Made by a program: the position numbers and the translations under genes | The notes under the pieces: model-generated | The model's input: the letters and a program-made list of their open reading frames with translations, nothing else | Told to the model about the DNA's origin: nothing | The model's database searches: none | In this document: positions 1 through 8,057 of the stretch, one piece after another | Layout of the letters: each line of letters opens with the position of its first letter | Numbering within the stretch: position 1 is the first letter of the stretch | NCBI GenBank assembly: GCA_047921215.1 | Contig: JBLRWO010000019.1 | Span: 12,348-76,347 of the forward strand | DNA from: RECM01 sp047921215 | GTDB taxonomy: Bacteria > Bacteroidota > Rhodothermia > Balneolales > Cyclonatronaceae | Direction: 5' to 3' | Length of the DNA: 64,000 nucleotides

Positions 1-471
1 ACCTTCCAGCTCTGCCCTTGGTACCAATGCGGCAACAGAGTCGATAACGACTACATCGAGTGCACCACTCCGGATGAGGGTTTCTGCAATTTCGAGGGCC
101 TGTTCGCCGCTGTCGGGTTGTGAAACCAGCAGTTCTTCCGTATTAATGCCAAGGGCTTTGGCATATTTGGCGTCAAAAGCGTTTTCAGCATCAATGAAGG
201 CTGCGTAACCGCCTTTTTTCTGGGCCTGGGCAATAACATGCAAAGCCAGGGTGGTTTTACCACTGGATTCCGGCCCGTAAATCTCTATGATGCGTCCTCT
301 GGGTATTCCGCCTACTCCCAGGGCAAAGTCAATAGACAGTGAACCGGTTGATATGCTTGGCACATTGTGTATCGGATTGTCGCCGAGACGCATAATGGTG
401 CCTTTTCCGTGTGTTTTTTCAATCTGGCCTACTGCCAGCTCAAGTGCTTTTAGTCTTTCAGGTGTTGACAT
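1..471 (-). CDS. recA: Recombinase RecA, 5' part only (runs off the left edge)
   Basis: RecA binds single-stranded DNA and drives homologous recombination and the SOS response. The reverse strand from 471 downward encodes 157 residues, beginning MSTPERLKALELAVGQIEKT, with the Walker A motif GPESSGKT and then AFIDAE, SQPDSGEQALEI and VVVIDSVAALVPRAELEG; these are seen directly and are diagnostic of RecA. The C-terminal part lies outside the window. The catalytic Glu of the DAE motif is present, but the next residues read NAFD where E. coli has HALD. A likely promoter sits at 509-536. No SOS box was recognised. Family assignment is essentially certain; the gene is partial only because of the window edge. 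Confidence 0.97.
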   Translation of the reverse strand, partial: MSTPERLKALELAVGQIEKTHGKGTIMRLGDNPIHNVPSISTGSLSIDFALGVGGIPRGRIIEIYGPESSGKTTLALHVIAQAQKKGGYAAFIDAENAFDAKYAKALGINTEELLVSQPDSGEQALEIAETLIRSGALDVVVIDSVAALVPRAELEG

Positions 472-508
472 AGTTCATTCAGGATTCAGGGTTTTTAATT
501 TCGATCGC

Positions 509-536
509 ATTATATGTATAAAATATGTAATCACAA
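509..536 (-). promoter_or_regulatory. Probable recA promoter
   Basis: On the reverse strand, TTGTGA (531-536) and TATAAT (509-514) are separated by 16 bases, close to a sigma-70 consensus. A TTTG at 534-537 also fits the -33 element of Bacteroidota promoters. The predicted start would give a leader of about 30 nt before the recA ATG. This is a pattern match only. Confidence 0.4.
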
Positions 537-639
537 AATTTGTTTGTCTGATTACATTCCGCACTTAAATAGAGTAAAAAGACACGGCATCCTTACAAAC
601 TGAAATATATAATTAGTGCCGTACGAAACCCAACGCTTT

Positions 640-1422
640 CTAAAAACGGGTCCTGATTTCCCAGAGATCCGGAAAAGCCTTGTATTCCAGGGTTTTCTTC
701 AGATACTGCACTCCGTCCGATCCGCCGGTTCCTTTTTTGGTGCCGATTGTGCGCTCCACCATTTTAACATGTCTGTAGCGCCATTCCAGCAGACCTTCAT
801 CAAAATCAATAAACAGCTCGCTGATCAGGGCAGCTTCGGGATCGTTTTTCATGATGTGTACCAGTGTATCCTGCACCTCCTGAGAGGTATCATATAGGAG
901 CCCCCGTTCATTAACCCGTTCCGGATCCGGTATGTTATATCCCCGTTTGCGCAGATACCCGCAAAAGGATTCCCAAATGGTGGGTTCAGCCATTCTGCGA
1001 TTCAGGACCTCCATGGCCACGGCATTATCAGCATGGTATGAGTGCATTAGTCCGAAACGGAAACCACACAGAATTTCGATTTCCCGAAACTGTACACTCT
1101 GAAAACCACTGGCATTCTCCAGGAATTTCCGGAACTGGTTAAAGGAAAGGGGAGTCATTGTTTCCAGGATGTCCGTCTGGCCCACCAGTGTTTTCATGAT
1201 GACCAGGATCCGGCGCATGGTTTTAATGCTGGTCCATGTTTCTCCCTTCTGCAGTTGCAATTTGAGCAGTTCCATTTCGTGAATAATCTGCCTGAACCAC
1301 AATTCATACGTTTGATGAATGATGATGAACAGCATCTCATCATGTTCAACCGGATCCGATTTAGGTTGCTGCAGCCCGAGCAGTTCATCGATTTTCAGAT
1401 AATTGAGATACGTTAGTGACAC
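640..1422 (-). CDS. kynA: Tryptophan 2,3-dioxygenase
   Basis: Haem enzyme that opens the indole ring of L-tryptophan to N-formylkynurenine, the first step of the kynurenine pathway, in the cytoplasm. The 260-residue protein has the family's usual length. The substrate-pocket block HDEMLFIIIHQTYELWFRQ contains His36. SGFQSVQFRE carries the Arg (Arg113) typical of the family. Near the C-terminus WRYRHVKMVERTIG supplies the probable haem ligand His218 and is followed by KKGTGGSDG. The start is GTG at 1422; no upstream ATG fits. No other kynurenine-pathway gene is visible nearby, and the gene is separated from recA by 168 bp. Assignment is firm from motifs. Confidence 0.95.
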   Translation of the reverse strand: MSLTYLNYLKIDELLGLQQPKSDPVEHDEMLFIIIHQTYELWFRQIIHEMELLKLQLQKGETWTSIKTMRRILVIMKTLVGQTDILETMTPLSFNQFRKFLENASGFQSVQFREIEILCGFRFGLMHSYHADNAVAMEVLNRRMAEPTIWESFCGYLRKRGYNIPDPERVNERGLLYDTSQEVQDTLVHIMKNDPEAALISELFIDFDEGLLEWRYRHVKMVERTIGTKKGTGGSDGVQYLKKTLEYKAFPDLWEIRTRF

Positions 1423-1463
1423 GGTTGTTGAATAATATGTATTAAGTATTTGAATTTAATATG

Positions 1464-1498
1464 ATCAGACATCAGACATCAGACATCAGACATCAGAT
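1464..1498. repeat. Tandem heptamer (ATCAGAC), about 5 copies
   Basis: Four perfect copies of ATCAGAC are followed by a fifth ending in T. The array lies about 40 bp upstream of the kynA GTG start. It is read directly from the sequence; its function is unknown. Confidence 0.9.
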
Positions 1499-1743
1499 TT
1501 CAAAAATCTAAAATCAGAGTATTTATTGAGATATTTGGCGCTTGATAAGACAAAATAACGGCATTTCGCTGATGCATGTTTTTTGTTTTGAGCAATCACT
1601 CTGATATTGTAATTCATGCGGATATTAATATAAATCCCTGATCAACCCAAACCCGCAGATCTGCCGGGCTTACTGTAACAGACGAGTCAGATAACATCTG
1701 ATTCCCGGGTCCCGTATCTTTCACCTTTATGATCTGATGTCTC

Positions 1744-1799
1744 AATACCCAATACCCAATACCCAATACCCAATACCCAATACCCAATACCCAATACCC
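1744..1799. repeat. Tandem heptamer (AATACCC), 8 perfect copies; G-rich on the reverse strand
   Basis: Eight uninterrupted copies of AATACCC end 28 bp before the tatD start. The reverse strand therefore reads GGGTATT eight times. This places eight GGG runs at 7-bp spacing, which meets the usual G-quadruplex pattern of four G-triplets with 4-nt loops. The repeat count is read directly; the folding is inferred. Confidence 0.95.
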
Positions 1800-1827
1800 T
1801 CACCGCTTTACCTGATACTCTGAACAA

Positions 1828-2595
1828 ATGATAGACACCCATTGCCACATCTACCTCGAGCAATTCAGCACCGACATCGATCAGGTTCTGGATCGTGCCC
1901 ATGCTGCCGGTGTGAGGGCCATACTCATGCCTGCCATTGATTTTGATTCTATTCCTGAAATGGAACGTCTGGATCATTACGGAATAACGTTCTTTAAAAT
2001 GGCCGGTGTTCATCCCTGTGAAATTAAAGGCTCAAGGCCCCGTATTGAAAGGTTGTTGATGGAACATGCCTCACGGGACGATATGTTGGCTGTTGGTGAA
2101 ACCGGCCTCGACTATTACTGGAGTAAAGAATACATCGGGGAACAGCAAGAAAGTCTGAGAAAGCACTGCAGGGTGGCCAAAACGGTTAAAAAACCCGTAG
2201 TGCTGCACAACCGGGATGCCACTGCCGACCTGCTGAAAATTATTGGTGAGGAACAGGATGGTTCACTTTCCGGAGTATGGCACTGTTTTAACGGTTCAAT
2301 TGACGAAGGCCTCAGGGCAATTGATCTCGGTCTGGCACTTGGAATAGGCGGGGTTATTACCTTTAAAAATGCCGGAGTAGATAAAACAGTTTCGAAGCTG
2401 CCGGTTCACAGTCTTTTACTGGAAACGGATGCACCTTACCTCGCACCTGTTCCATACAGGGGAACGCGTAACGAACCGTCGTATGTAAAACTGATCGCAC
2501 AAAAGTTCAGTGATGTTTTGGGTTTAACCTTTGAGGAAGTTGTAACAAAAACAAGTGACAATGCCCAGCGACTGTTTGGAATCAAACTGAACTGA
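1828..2595 (+). CDS. tatD: TatD family metal-dependent hydrolase
   Basis: TatD proteins are TIM-barrel metal-dependent DNases/hydrolases of the cytoplasm. The 255-residue product shows all the expected metal ligands in order: THCH (His5, His7), GETGLDYY (Glu91), LHNRD (His127), WHCFNG (His152) and LETDAPYLAP (Asp201). It also has the C-terminal RGTRNEPSYV block typical of the family. Length matches the family. It starts at ATG 1828, just after a G-rich heptamer array, and no neighbour appears cotranscribed. Whether it acts on DNA 3' ends or on another substrate cannot be told from sequence. Confidence 0.93.
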   Translation: MIDTHCHIYLEQFSTDIDQVLDRAHAAGVRAILMPAIDFDSIPEMERLDHYGITFFKMAGVHPCEIKGSRPRIERLLMEHASRDDMLAVGETGLDYYWSKEYIGEQQESLRKHCRVAKTVKKPVVLHNRDATADLLKIIGEEQDGSLSGVWHCFNGSIDEGLRAIDLGLALGIGGVITFKNAGVDKTVSKLPVHSLLLETDAPYLAPVPYRGTRNEPSYVKLIAQKFSDVLGLTFEEVVTKTSDNAQRLFGIKLN

Positions 2596-3035
2596 TGTTA
2601 GCACGGGTAACTTTTGTTCCAACACATCGTGCGGGTGGACACATGATTTTCCCTGAACAGATTGACCATTTGCTGATACCATGTAATAATAGCCACTTTA
2701 CCGGGTTTTCTCACACCGGGAACTTGTCAATTCGGGTTTATTTATTGGGATTAAACTGCTCAGATCAGATCAGGTAAATTACTCAACAGTTGATTAAGTG
2801 TTGACCTGGCTTATTAATCCTCTTACTAAAAAGTAATTATTTCATATATTAAAGAGTAAGTGTATTAATAATAATTGAATATGATATTTTTTTACAAATC
2901 TTAAAAAAAATCTGCTCCCGTTGTAACAAATTCACTTCTAAGACATTGTATTAGTATGCGGGAATAGTTTTAATGTTATACTAAATGCGCTGCCGGGAAT
3001 CCGGTTTTGTGAAACCATAACCACTATTCTTTTTA
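2596..3035. other. Intergenic region, AT-rich, no gene recognised
   Basis: About 440 bp separate tatD from the OmpA-type lipoprotein. The part from about 2820 to 2990 is strongly AT-rich and probably carries the lipoprotein promoter, but no -33/-7 pair was convincing. A 60-codon ORF overlapping the tatD stop has no recognisable protein character. Confidence 0.6.
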
Positions 3036-3713
3036 ATGATGATACCAAACTTTTCCAAAATAGCCATTATTTCGACTCTGGTAGTAGCTCTTGCTGTAAC
3101 CGGATGTCAGAATTTAAGCAGAACTGCTCAGGGTACCATGGTTGGTGCCGGGGCAGGTGCCGCAGCCGGTGCGGTTGTTGGCAAAGCCCTGGGTGACACC
3201 GCCAAAGGAGCCATTATCGGAGCCGTTGTGGGCGGTACTGCCGGTGCCATTATCGGACGCCAGATGGACAAACAAGCTGAAGAGCTTGAACGCAGTATTG
3301 ACGGGGCTCATATTGAGCGTGTAGGTGAAGGTATTGCAATTACCTTCGATTCCGGTCTTCTGTTTGGATTTGATTCCGCTGAACTCCAGAATGATGCACG
3401 TGATAATTTGTCAAAACTTGCATCCAGTTTGCGTGAGTATCCTGAATCAGAGGTTCTCATCGTTGGGCATACCGACAGTATCGGTAATGAGAATTATAAT
3501 ATGGGTCTGTCGGAACGCCGTGCCCAGTCTGCCAAAAACTTTCTGGTTAATCAGGGCGTTCCAACAGATCGCGTGCGAATCGAAGGCCGGGGTGAACTGG
3601 AACCGATTGCAACGAACGAAACCGAAGCTGGCCGCAGTGAAAACCGCCGGGTTGAAGTAGCCATATTCGCAAGTGAAGAATATATAGAACGCGTTAAAGC
3701 ACAAACGCGCTGA
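3036..3713 (+). CDS. OmpA-family lipoprotein with glycine-zipper segment
   Basis: Predicted outer-membrane lipoprotein that anchors the envelope to peptidoglycan. The N-terminus has a signal peptide with lipobox VTGC (Cys24). A Gly/Ala-rich glycine-zipper stretch follows (about residues 34-75, e.g. GAGAGAAAGAVVG and IIGAVVGGTAGAIIG). A C-terminal OmpA domain (about 105-215) contains GFDSAELQ, VGHTDSIGNENYN, LSERRAQSA and GRGELEPIATNETEAGRSENRRVEV; the peptidoglycan-binding Asp and Arg are in the NxxxS-LSxxRA and NRRVE blocks. The architecture resembles E. coli YiaD. A second ATG one codon later is equally possible as start. A strong terminator follows at 3761. It appears monocistronic. Confidence 0.93.
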   Translation: MMIPNFSKIAIISTLVVALAVTGCQNLSRTAQGTMVGAGAGAAAGAVVGKALGDTAKGAIIGAVVGGTAGAIIGRQMDKQAEELERSIDGAHIERVGEGIAITFDSGLLFGFDSAELQNDARDNLSKLASSLREYPESEVLIVGHTDSIGNENYNMGLSERRAQSAKNFLVNQGVPTDRVRIEGRGELEPIATNETEAGRSENRRVEVAIFASEEYIERVKAQTR

Positions 3714-3731
3714 TCAGCTGATCAGCTGATC
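3711..3731. repeat. Tandem palindromic octamer (TGATCAGC), about 2.6 copies, containing the stop codon
   Basis: TGATCAGC is repeated twice and followed by TGATC. The TGA stop of the OmpA-type lipoprotein is the first three bases of the first unit. The unit is nearly self-complementary (GCTGATCAGC). Confidence 0.8.
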
Positions 3732-3760
3732 CAAGAGTTTTATTTTCCCGTCAGATGATG

Positions 3761-3799
3761 AACCCTGGCTTGCTCGGAAGGGCACCCAGGGTTTTTTTT
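3761..3799 (+). terminator. Rho-independent terminator after the OmpA-type lipoprotein
   Basis: AACCCTGG (3761-3768) pairs with CCAGGGTT (3786-3793), and a run of eight T begins at 3792. It lies about 48 bp past the stop codon of the lipoprotein gene. Confidence 0.85.
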
Positions 3800-3870
3800 G
3801 TCCGTCCTGCGATATGATTATCGGAAAAGATAGATGGCACTGGTTTGAAACGTTAAATATCTTCACCACC

Positions 3871-3934
3871 TGATGATCTGATGATCTGATGATCTGATGA
3901 TCTGATGATCTGATGATCTGATGATCTGATGATC
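3871..3934. repeat. Tandem octamer (TGATGATC), 8 perfect copies
   Basis: Eight perfect 8-bp units (64 bp) sit between the terminator of the lipoprotein gene and the STAS gene, 172 bp upstream of the latter. Each unit contains a GATC site. The 393-bp gap 3714-4106 otherwise holds the terminator and no gene. Confidence 0.95.
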
Positions 3935-4106
3935 TGCCGCAACCTGCAGATCAAATCCCACAAACCACCAGCCCTCCATGGTTCGTCCGGAAATACACAG
4001 TACATTTGCATTGAAGCACCCCATTGGAAAATAGGTGTGTAGCATATAAATAAATTTTATACATTTCCGTGCAAATAACTATGAACCCAGGTGAAATCGA
4101 CGAATT

Positions 4107-4451
4107 ATGAAATATGATATCTCCGAAAAATACAATTGTGCCGTAATCGAGCTCAACGGGAATGTTCTTGGGGGGCCACATGCCGACAAATTCCGGGAAG
4201 ATCTTCATAATCTCATTCAGCAGGGCCGGAAAAATGTCATTGTCGATATAGGGAAAGTCAAATTTATGAATTCATCAGGGCTTGGAATTCTGATTGGAGG
4301 ACTTACAACCATGAGAAATGCCGGAGGCGATCTGAGAATTTGCAGGGCTGATAAAAAAGTGGAAAGTCTGCTGATGGTTACCCATCTCACAACCATTTTC
4401 AAACATTACAAAACGCTGGATGAGGCTGTGCAATCCTATAACGAAGGCTGA
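4107..4451 (+). CDS. STAS-domain anti-sigma factor antagonist (SpoIIAA/RsbV-like)
   Basis: A 114-residue single-domain STAS protein. Such proteins bind serine-kinase anti-sigma factors in the cytoplasm and release their partner when dephosphorylated. The signature is FMNSSGLGIL, with Ser56/Ser57 at the site phosphorylated in SpoIIAA and RsbV, preceded by VIVDIGKVKF. Length and fold pattern match the family. No partner kinase, phosphatase or sigma factor is present in the window, so its pathway is unknown. The gene converges on the next reverse gene across a 12-bp perfect hairpin. Confidence 0.9.
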   Translation: MKYDISEKYNCAVIELNGNVLGGPHADKFREDLHNLIQQGRKNVIVDIGKVKFMNSSGLGILIGGLTTMRNAGGDLRICRADKKVESLLMVTHLTTIFKHYKTLDEAVQSYNEG

Positions 4452-4562
4452 TATTGCTCACTGATTATACGATTGTGATAAGTGTTCCGATTGTGTTATC
4501 CATTTGATTTGACAGATACGGCAGATTAACAGTTTGCAGACGGATTAGTCCTTGATTAATAC

Positions 4563-4596
4563 GGGCCAGGGATTTTGCATAAACAATCCCTGGCCC
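4563..4596. terminator. Perfect 12-bp hairpin between convergent genes, probable bidirectional terminator
   Basis: GGGCCAGGGATT (4563-4574) pairs perfectly with AATCCCTGGCCC (4585-4596) around a 10-nt loop. It lies between the ends of the STAS gene and the reverse amidohydrolase gene. No T-run follows on either strand, so it is an atypical intrinsic terminator or an mRNA 3'-end stabiliser. Confidence 0.6.
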
Positions 4597-4623
4597 TGAC
4601 CCGAAAATTTCGTTATCGCATTT

Positions 4624-7600
4624 TCAGTGCAGGCAAACATCAGTCCCGGCACCTGTGCCTGTTCCGGTATACGTGCTCTGGTGTCGGTAGGGCTCACGCA
4701 CCTTCTGTACCGGCCATAGCTCGTTTAATGCAGAATCCCATACCTGACCGTTTTTTACAACCATGTGGATGTTTTCAGTACTGCGGATATTCTCAAGTGG
4801 ATTTTCATTAAGTATAACGAAATCGGCCAGCTTTCCGGCTTCGAGTGACCCCAGATCCCGTTCAAGGCCGAGGTATCTTGCTCCGTGCAGGGTTGCGGCT
4901 CTGAGTGCCTGAAGGGGTGTCATACCTCCCTGCTCAAACATCCATAGTTCCCAGTGGGCACCCAGTCCCTGCAGTTGCCCGTGAGCACCCAGCTGTACCT
5001 GTCCGCCGGCCTCTGCCACATCGCGGGCCGCTGAGGCCAGTTCAAAGTGCCAGAATTCCTCGTCGGGTACCATAATCCTGCGCCGGGCGCGGGCATCGAG
5101 CACCGACCGGGGTACAAACTGAAGAAGCCGCTCATTGGCGTACACATCGTCTTTCTGGTACCAGTAGTTTTCACCCCAGATACCCCCGTATCCGACAACC
5201 AGTGTCGGGGTATAGCCCACGTTTGACTCACCAAGCAGGGTCAGGGCATCCTTATAGAGTGGTGCAACAGGAATCGCATGCTCGATGCCGGTATGACCGT
5301 CTGTAATCATGTTAAGGTTATGCTGCAGCATGGAGCCACCTTCAGGGAACACAAGCATTTGTTGCTCGCGCGCAGCCTGGAGTATCCACTGACGCTGGTT
5401 GCGGCGCGGCTGATTGTAGCTCTTCACCGAGAATGCACCATGCGCTTTATGACGGATCATATGGGCACGGGCATCCTCAAGACTTTCAGTGAGTGCCTTA
5501 TTCGGATTATCGGCCCCGTAAAGGATGTATCCTGTAGAGTATATCCGGGGACCGATCATCCGGCCGGCCTCGACCTGTTCGCTCAGAGCAAATACGGCCT
5601 GTGTGCTGGCCGACGGGTCGTGTGTGGTTGTTACACCAAAAGCAAGGTTGGCTTCGTATTCCCAGAGTCTGTCCGGGGTAATGTCTAGTGCTACGTAGCC
5701 CATGTGGGCGTGTACATCAACCAGGCCGGGTATGATTGTTCGGCCACGCAGGTCAAACACACGTGCCTGCTGCGGTATGCCGACATCACCGGTACGCCCG
5801 ACTGCACTGATCCGGTTTCCCTCTACGATTATAACGCCGTTATCGATTACATCATCGCCCTTCATGGTAATGATCCGGGCATTGATATAGGCAACCATAC
5901 CCTCAGGCTTCGCCTTACTTACCTGAAGGTCAACAGGGATCACATCACCCGTAAACATAAGATTGGATGTCTGCCATTCGGTATGATCTGCCTCTACCTT
6001 GTTCTCATCTCCAGCATATGCATTTACCACCGGAACTCGGTAAAAGGTATTTCCGAGCTGGAACCGCACCTCCCTGGAATTGGCCGACCAGGTGATCCAG
6101 TCGCCGCCGTAACGGGTGAGCTGCCGCACCGGAACACCCGAACCTGACGCTTTAGCATTAAAAGCCTCTCCTCCGGTTTTCGGCAGGGGAGACAAATATA
6201 CCTGATGAAGTTCTTTGAAGGCAACCCAGTTGCCGTCGGGCGAGATCGCGATCTCCTCGGCAATGTCGTTTTTAACGTGATGTTTCTTGTCGCTGCCATC
6301 CCTGCTGACACTGCTCAGCAATGTGGCACCCTGGTGAGTTTCATGAAAGAAAATACGGGTACCGTCGGAGTTCCATGTAAGACGCGGCATACGACGGTTG
6401 GAGCCGCGGTTAGCTGTTTCGGTAAGACGGTTAGCCGTTCCTCCATCAGACGATATGGAATTGATGTACAGGAAAAATTCTCCGCTGAGGCCGCCACCGC
6501 GTTTAACCTGCCCGCTGCCCTCTATAAACGCGATCGTTCGACCGTCGGGGCTCCAGGCGGGATTGCTGTACTGATTGGAGGAGGATGTCAGGCGTACAGG
6601 ATTTCCCCGCCGCCCGTCGAGACGGGCTTTGTACAGGTGTCCTCCTTCAGCATCGCTCCATGTTGAATAGGCGACCTGGCTTCCGTCGGGCGAAATAGCC
6701 GGGGCGAATTCGAGCCGTTCACCATCGCTGGTAATACGCTCCGGGGTGCCCGAAGGCAGGCGCATCCGGTACAAATGGCCGGCTGCCTGAAAAACAAGTG
6801 TGTTGCCGTCGGGTGTCGTCACCGGCCAGCGGATTACGTTGCTGTTAAAAGAGTCGTTATTCATTTTGTATTCAAAGTGTACCGCATCGGCAATTCGCTG
6901 GTTCACTTTTGCATTGAATGGGATGTTATTAGCCTGGCCTGTCTGGGTATTCAGACGGTAGATTTTCCCGCCGAAGGTTACGACGATGTCCCGGTTGTCG
7001 GGCATCCAGGCAAAGGCCGGATAAACGCCGTGTATCGCCCATGTTTCCTGTTGATCAAGATCGAGACTATCAAATACCGGTCGTTCGATTCCGGTTTCCA
7101 GGTCACGAATAAACAGGACACTTTTTATGCCCACTCGTCTGACAAAGGCCAGCTTGCTTCCATCAGGAGAGGGGGTGGGGCGGACTGCACCGCCGGCAGA
7201 ACGGGTAAAGGGTTCAGTGCGTCCGGTTTTCAGGTTCATCCTGTTCAATTGATAGATGCCGGCGTGTACATCCCGGTTGTAATCAAAGTTGCCGTTAAAG
7301 AAACTGTAGTACAGCCACTCGCCGTCGGGCGATACAACGGGTTCGTTCTGGTCGGCCTGCCAGTTCTGCCGTGCCACAAGTTGTACACCGCTTCCGCCAT
7401 CCATATGATACAACCAGATTTCGCCGGCTCCCAGTGAGCGTGTACCGGTAAAGTGCTTGCGGGCAACAAGATAATTGCCGTCTGGTGTCCAGTTCGGGGA
7501 GCTCAGCAGACGGAAGTTCTCTTTGGTCAGGGCACGTCGGTTGCTTCCATCGGCATCCATCAGCCATATGTTGTCGCCACCGTCGCGGTCGCTTGTAAAA

Positions 7601-7926
7601 GCGATTGTCTGCCCGTCGGGGCTGTAGCGTGGCTGCATGTCGAACGCCTCACCTCCCGAGAGCAGAACAGCATCGCCTCCGTTTGCCGGAATACGGTAAA
7701 TATTGCCAAGAAGGTCGAACACGATATGACGGCCGTCGGGGCTTACATCAAGGTTCATCCAGGTTCCTTCATCGGTTTCAAATTCGATAGTTTTGGTGGG
7801 CCATTGGTCCCATTGTTCACCTTCAACCTTCCAGTCCTTGCCGTTGCCGGGCCAGGGTTTGTCGGTGTCGGTTATTATGGAGAAGGATAACAGCAGGGTT
7901 AAAAGCAGTCCTGAAAAGATTTTCAT
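4624..7926 (-). CDS. Secreted beta-propeller plus amidohydrolase protein (TolB-like N-terminus)
   Basis: About 1100 residues. The chosen start at 7926 gives a clean signal peptide, MKIFSGLLLTLLLSFSI; the upstream alternative at 7986 would bury it. The N-terminal two thirds carry many PD40/WD40-like propeller repeats with the SPDG motif (for example SPDGQTIAFTSDRDGG). The C-terminal third is an amidohydrolase-superfamily domain: AYINARIITMKGDDVIDNG, then the metal motif GLVDVHAHMG, a possible carbamylated Lys (SVKSYNQPRR), GHTGIEH and GAHGQ, ending in the typical GSLEAGKLADFVILNENPL. It probably acts in the periplasm or outside the cell on a peptide or cyclic amide, but the substrate is not evident. 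The final 18 or so residues are a low-complexity Thr/Gly tail. Confidence 0.88.
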   Translation of the reverse strand: MKIFSGLLLTLLLSFSIITDTDKPWPGNGKDWKVEGEQWDQWPTKTIEFETDEGTWMNLDVSPDGRHIVFDLLGNIYRIPANGGDAVLLSGGEAFDMQPRYSPDGQTIAFTSDRDGGDNIWLMDADGSNRRALTKENFRLLSSPNWTPDGNYLVARKHFTGTRSLGAGEIWLYHMDGGSGVQLVARQNWQADQNEPVVSPDGEWLYYSFFNGNFDYNRDVHAGIYQLNRMNLKTGRTEPFTRSAGGAVRPTPSPDGSKLAFVRRVGIKSVLFIRDLETGIERPVFDSLDLDQQETWAIHGVYPAFAWMPDNRDIVVTFGGKIYRLNTQTGQANNIPFNAKVNQRIADAVHFEYKMNNDSFNSNVIRWPVTTPDGNTLVFQAAGHLYRMRLPSGTPERITSDGERLEFAPAISPDGSQVAYSTWSDAEGGHLYKARLDGRRGNPVRLTSSSNQYSNPAWSPDGRTIAFIEGSGQVKRGGGLSGEFFLYINSISSDGGTANRLTETANRGSNRRMPRLTWNSDGTRIFFHETHQGATLLSSVSRDGSDKKHHVKNDIAEEIAISPDGNWVAFKELHQVYLSPLPKTGGEAFNAKASGSGVPVRQLTRYGGDWITWSANSREVRFQLGNTFYRVPVVNAYAGDENKVEADHTEWQTSNLMFTGDVIPVDLQVSKAKPEGMVAYINARIITMKGDDVIDNGVIIVEGNRISAVGRTGDVGIPQQARVFDLRGRTIIPGLVDVHAHMGYVALDITPDRLWEYEANLAFGVTTTHDPSASTQAVFALSEQVEAGRMIGPRIYSTGYILYGADNPNKALTESLEDARAHMIRHKAHGAFSVKSYNQPRRNQRQWILQAAREQQMLVFPEGGSMLQHNLNMITDGHTGIEHAIPVAPLYKDALTLLGESNVGYTPTLVVGYGGIWGENYWYQKDDVYANERLLQFVPRSVLDARARRRIMVPDEEFWHFELASAARDVAEAGGQVQLGAHGQLQGLGAHWELWMFEQGGMTPLQALRAATLHGARYLGLERDLGSLEAGKLADFVILNENPLENIRSTENIHMVVKNGQVWDSALNELWPVQKVREPYRHQSTYTGTGTGAGTDVCLH

Positions 7927-8057
7927 GGGATCAGATATTGTATTGATGGATTCGGAGCAGGAAAAAACACAAACTTTGGATGGCAAAAATTATGAATTGA
8001 TTTCTAAAAGTCTCAAATTAACGCCGATTATTACACCTTTTTACCAACCGACCAATC

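Larger units (their letters stand above)
1423..1827. other. Intergenic region with two heptamer repeat arrays
   Basis: About 405 bp lie between the divergently read kynA and tatD. The stretch is AT-rich, shows no credible ORF, and holds two different 7-bp tandem arrays (listed separately). It must also contain the promoters of both flanking genes, but no clear consensus was seen. A short inverted copy of the first array's unit (AGACATCAGAT) occurs at 1733-1743, directly before the second array. Confidence 0.7.

Noticed and set aside
616..897. Forward frame overlapping kynA
   Set aside because: Shadow of the tryptophan dioxygenase gene, no family pattern.
1744..1799. Possible CRISPR or telomere
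   Set aside because: Unit is only 7 bp with no spacers, and the location is internal next to tatD.
2595..2777. 60-codon frame overlapping the tatD stop
   Set aside because: The overlap looks coupled, but the protein has no family character and the region continues as AT-rich intergenic DNA.
6775..7437. Long forward frame inside the propeller-amidohydrolase
   Set aside because: It is a shadow of the reverse propeller gene, which has clear motifs through the same DNA.
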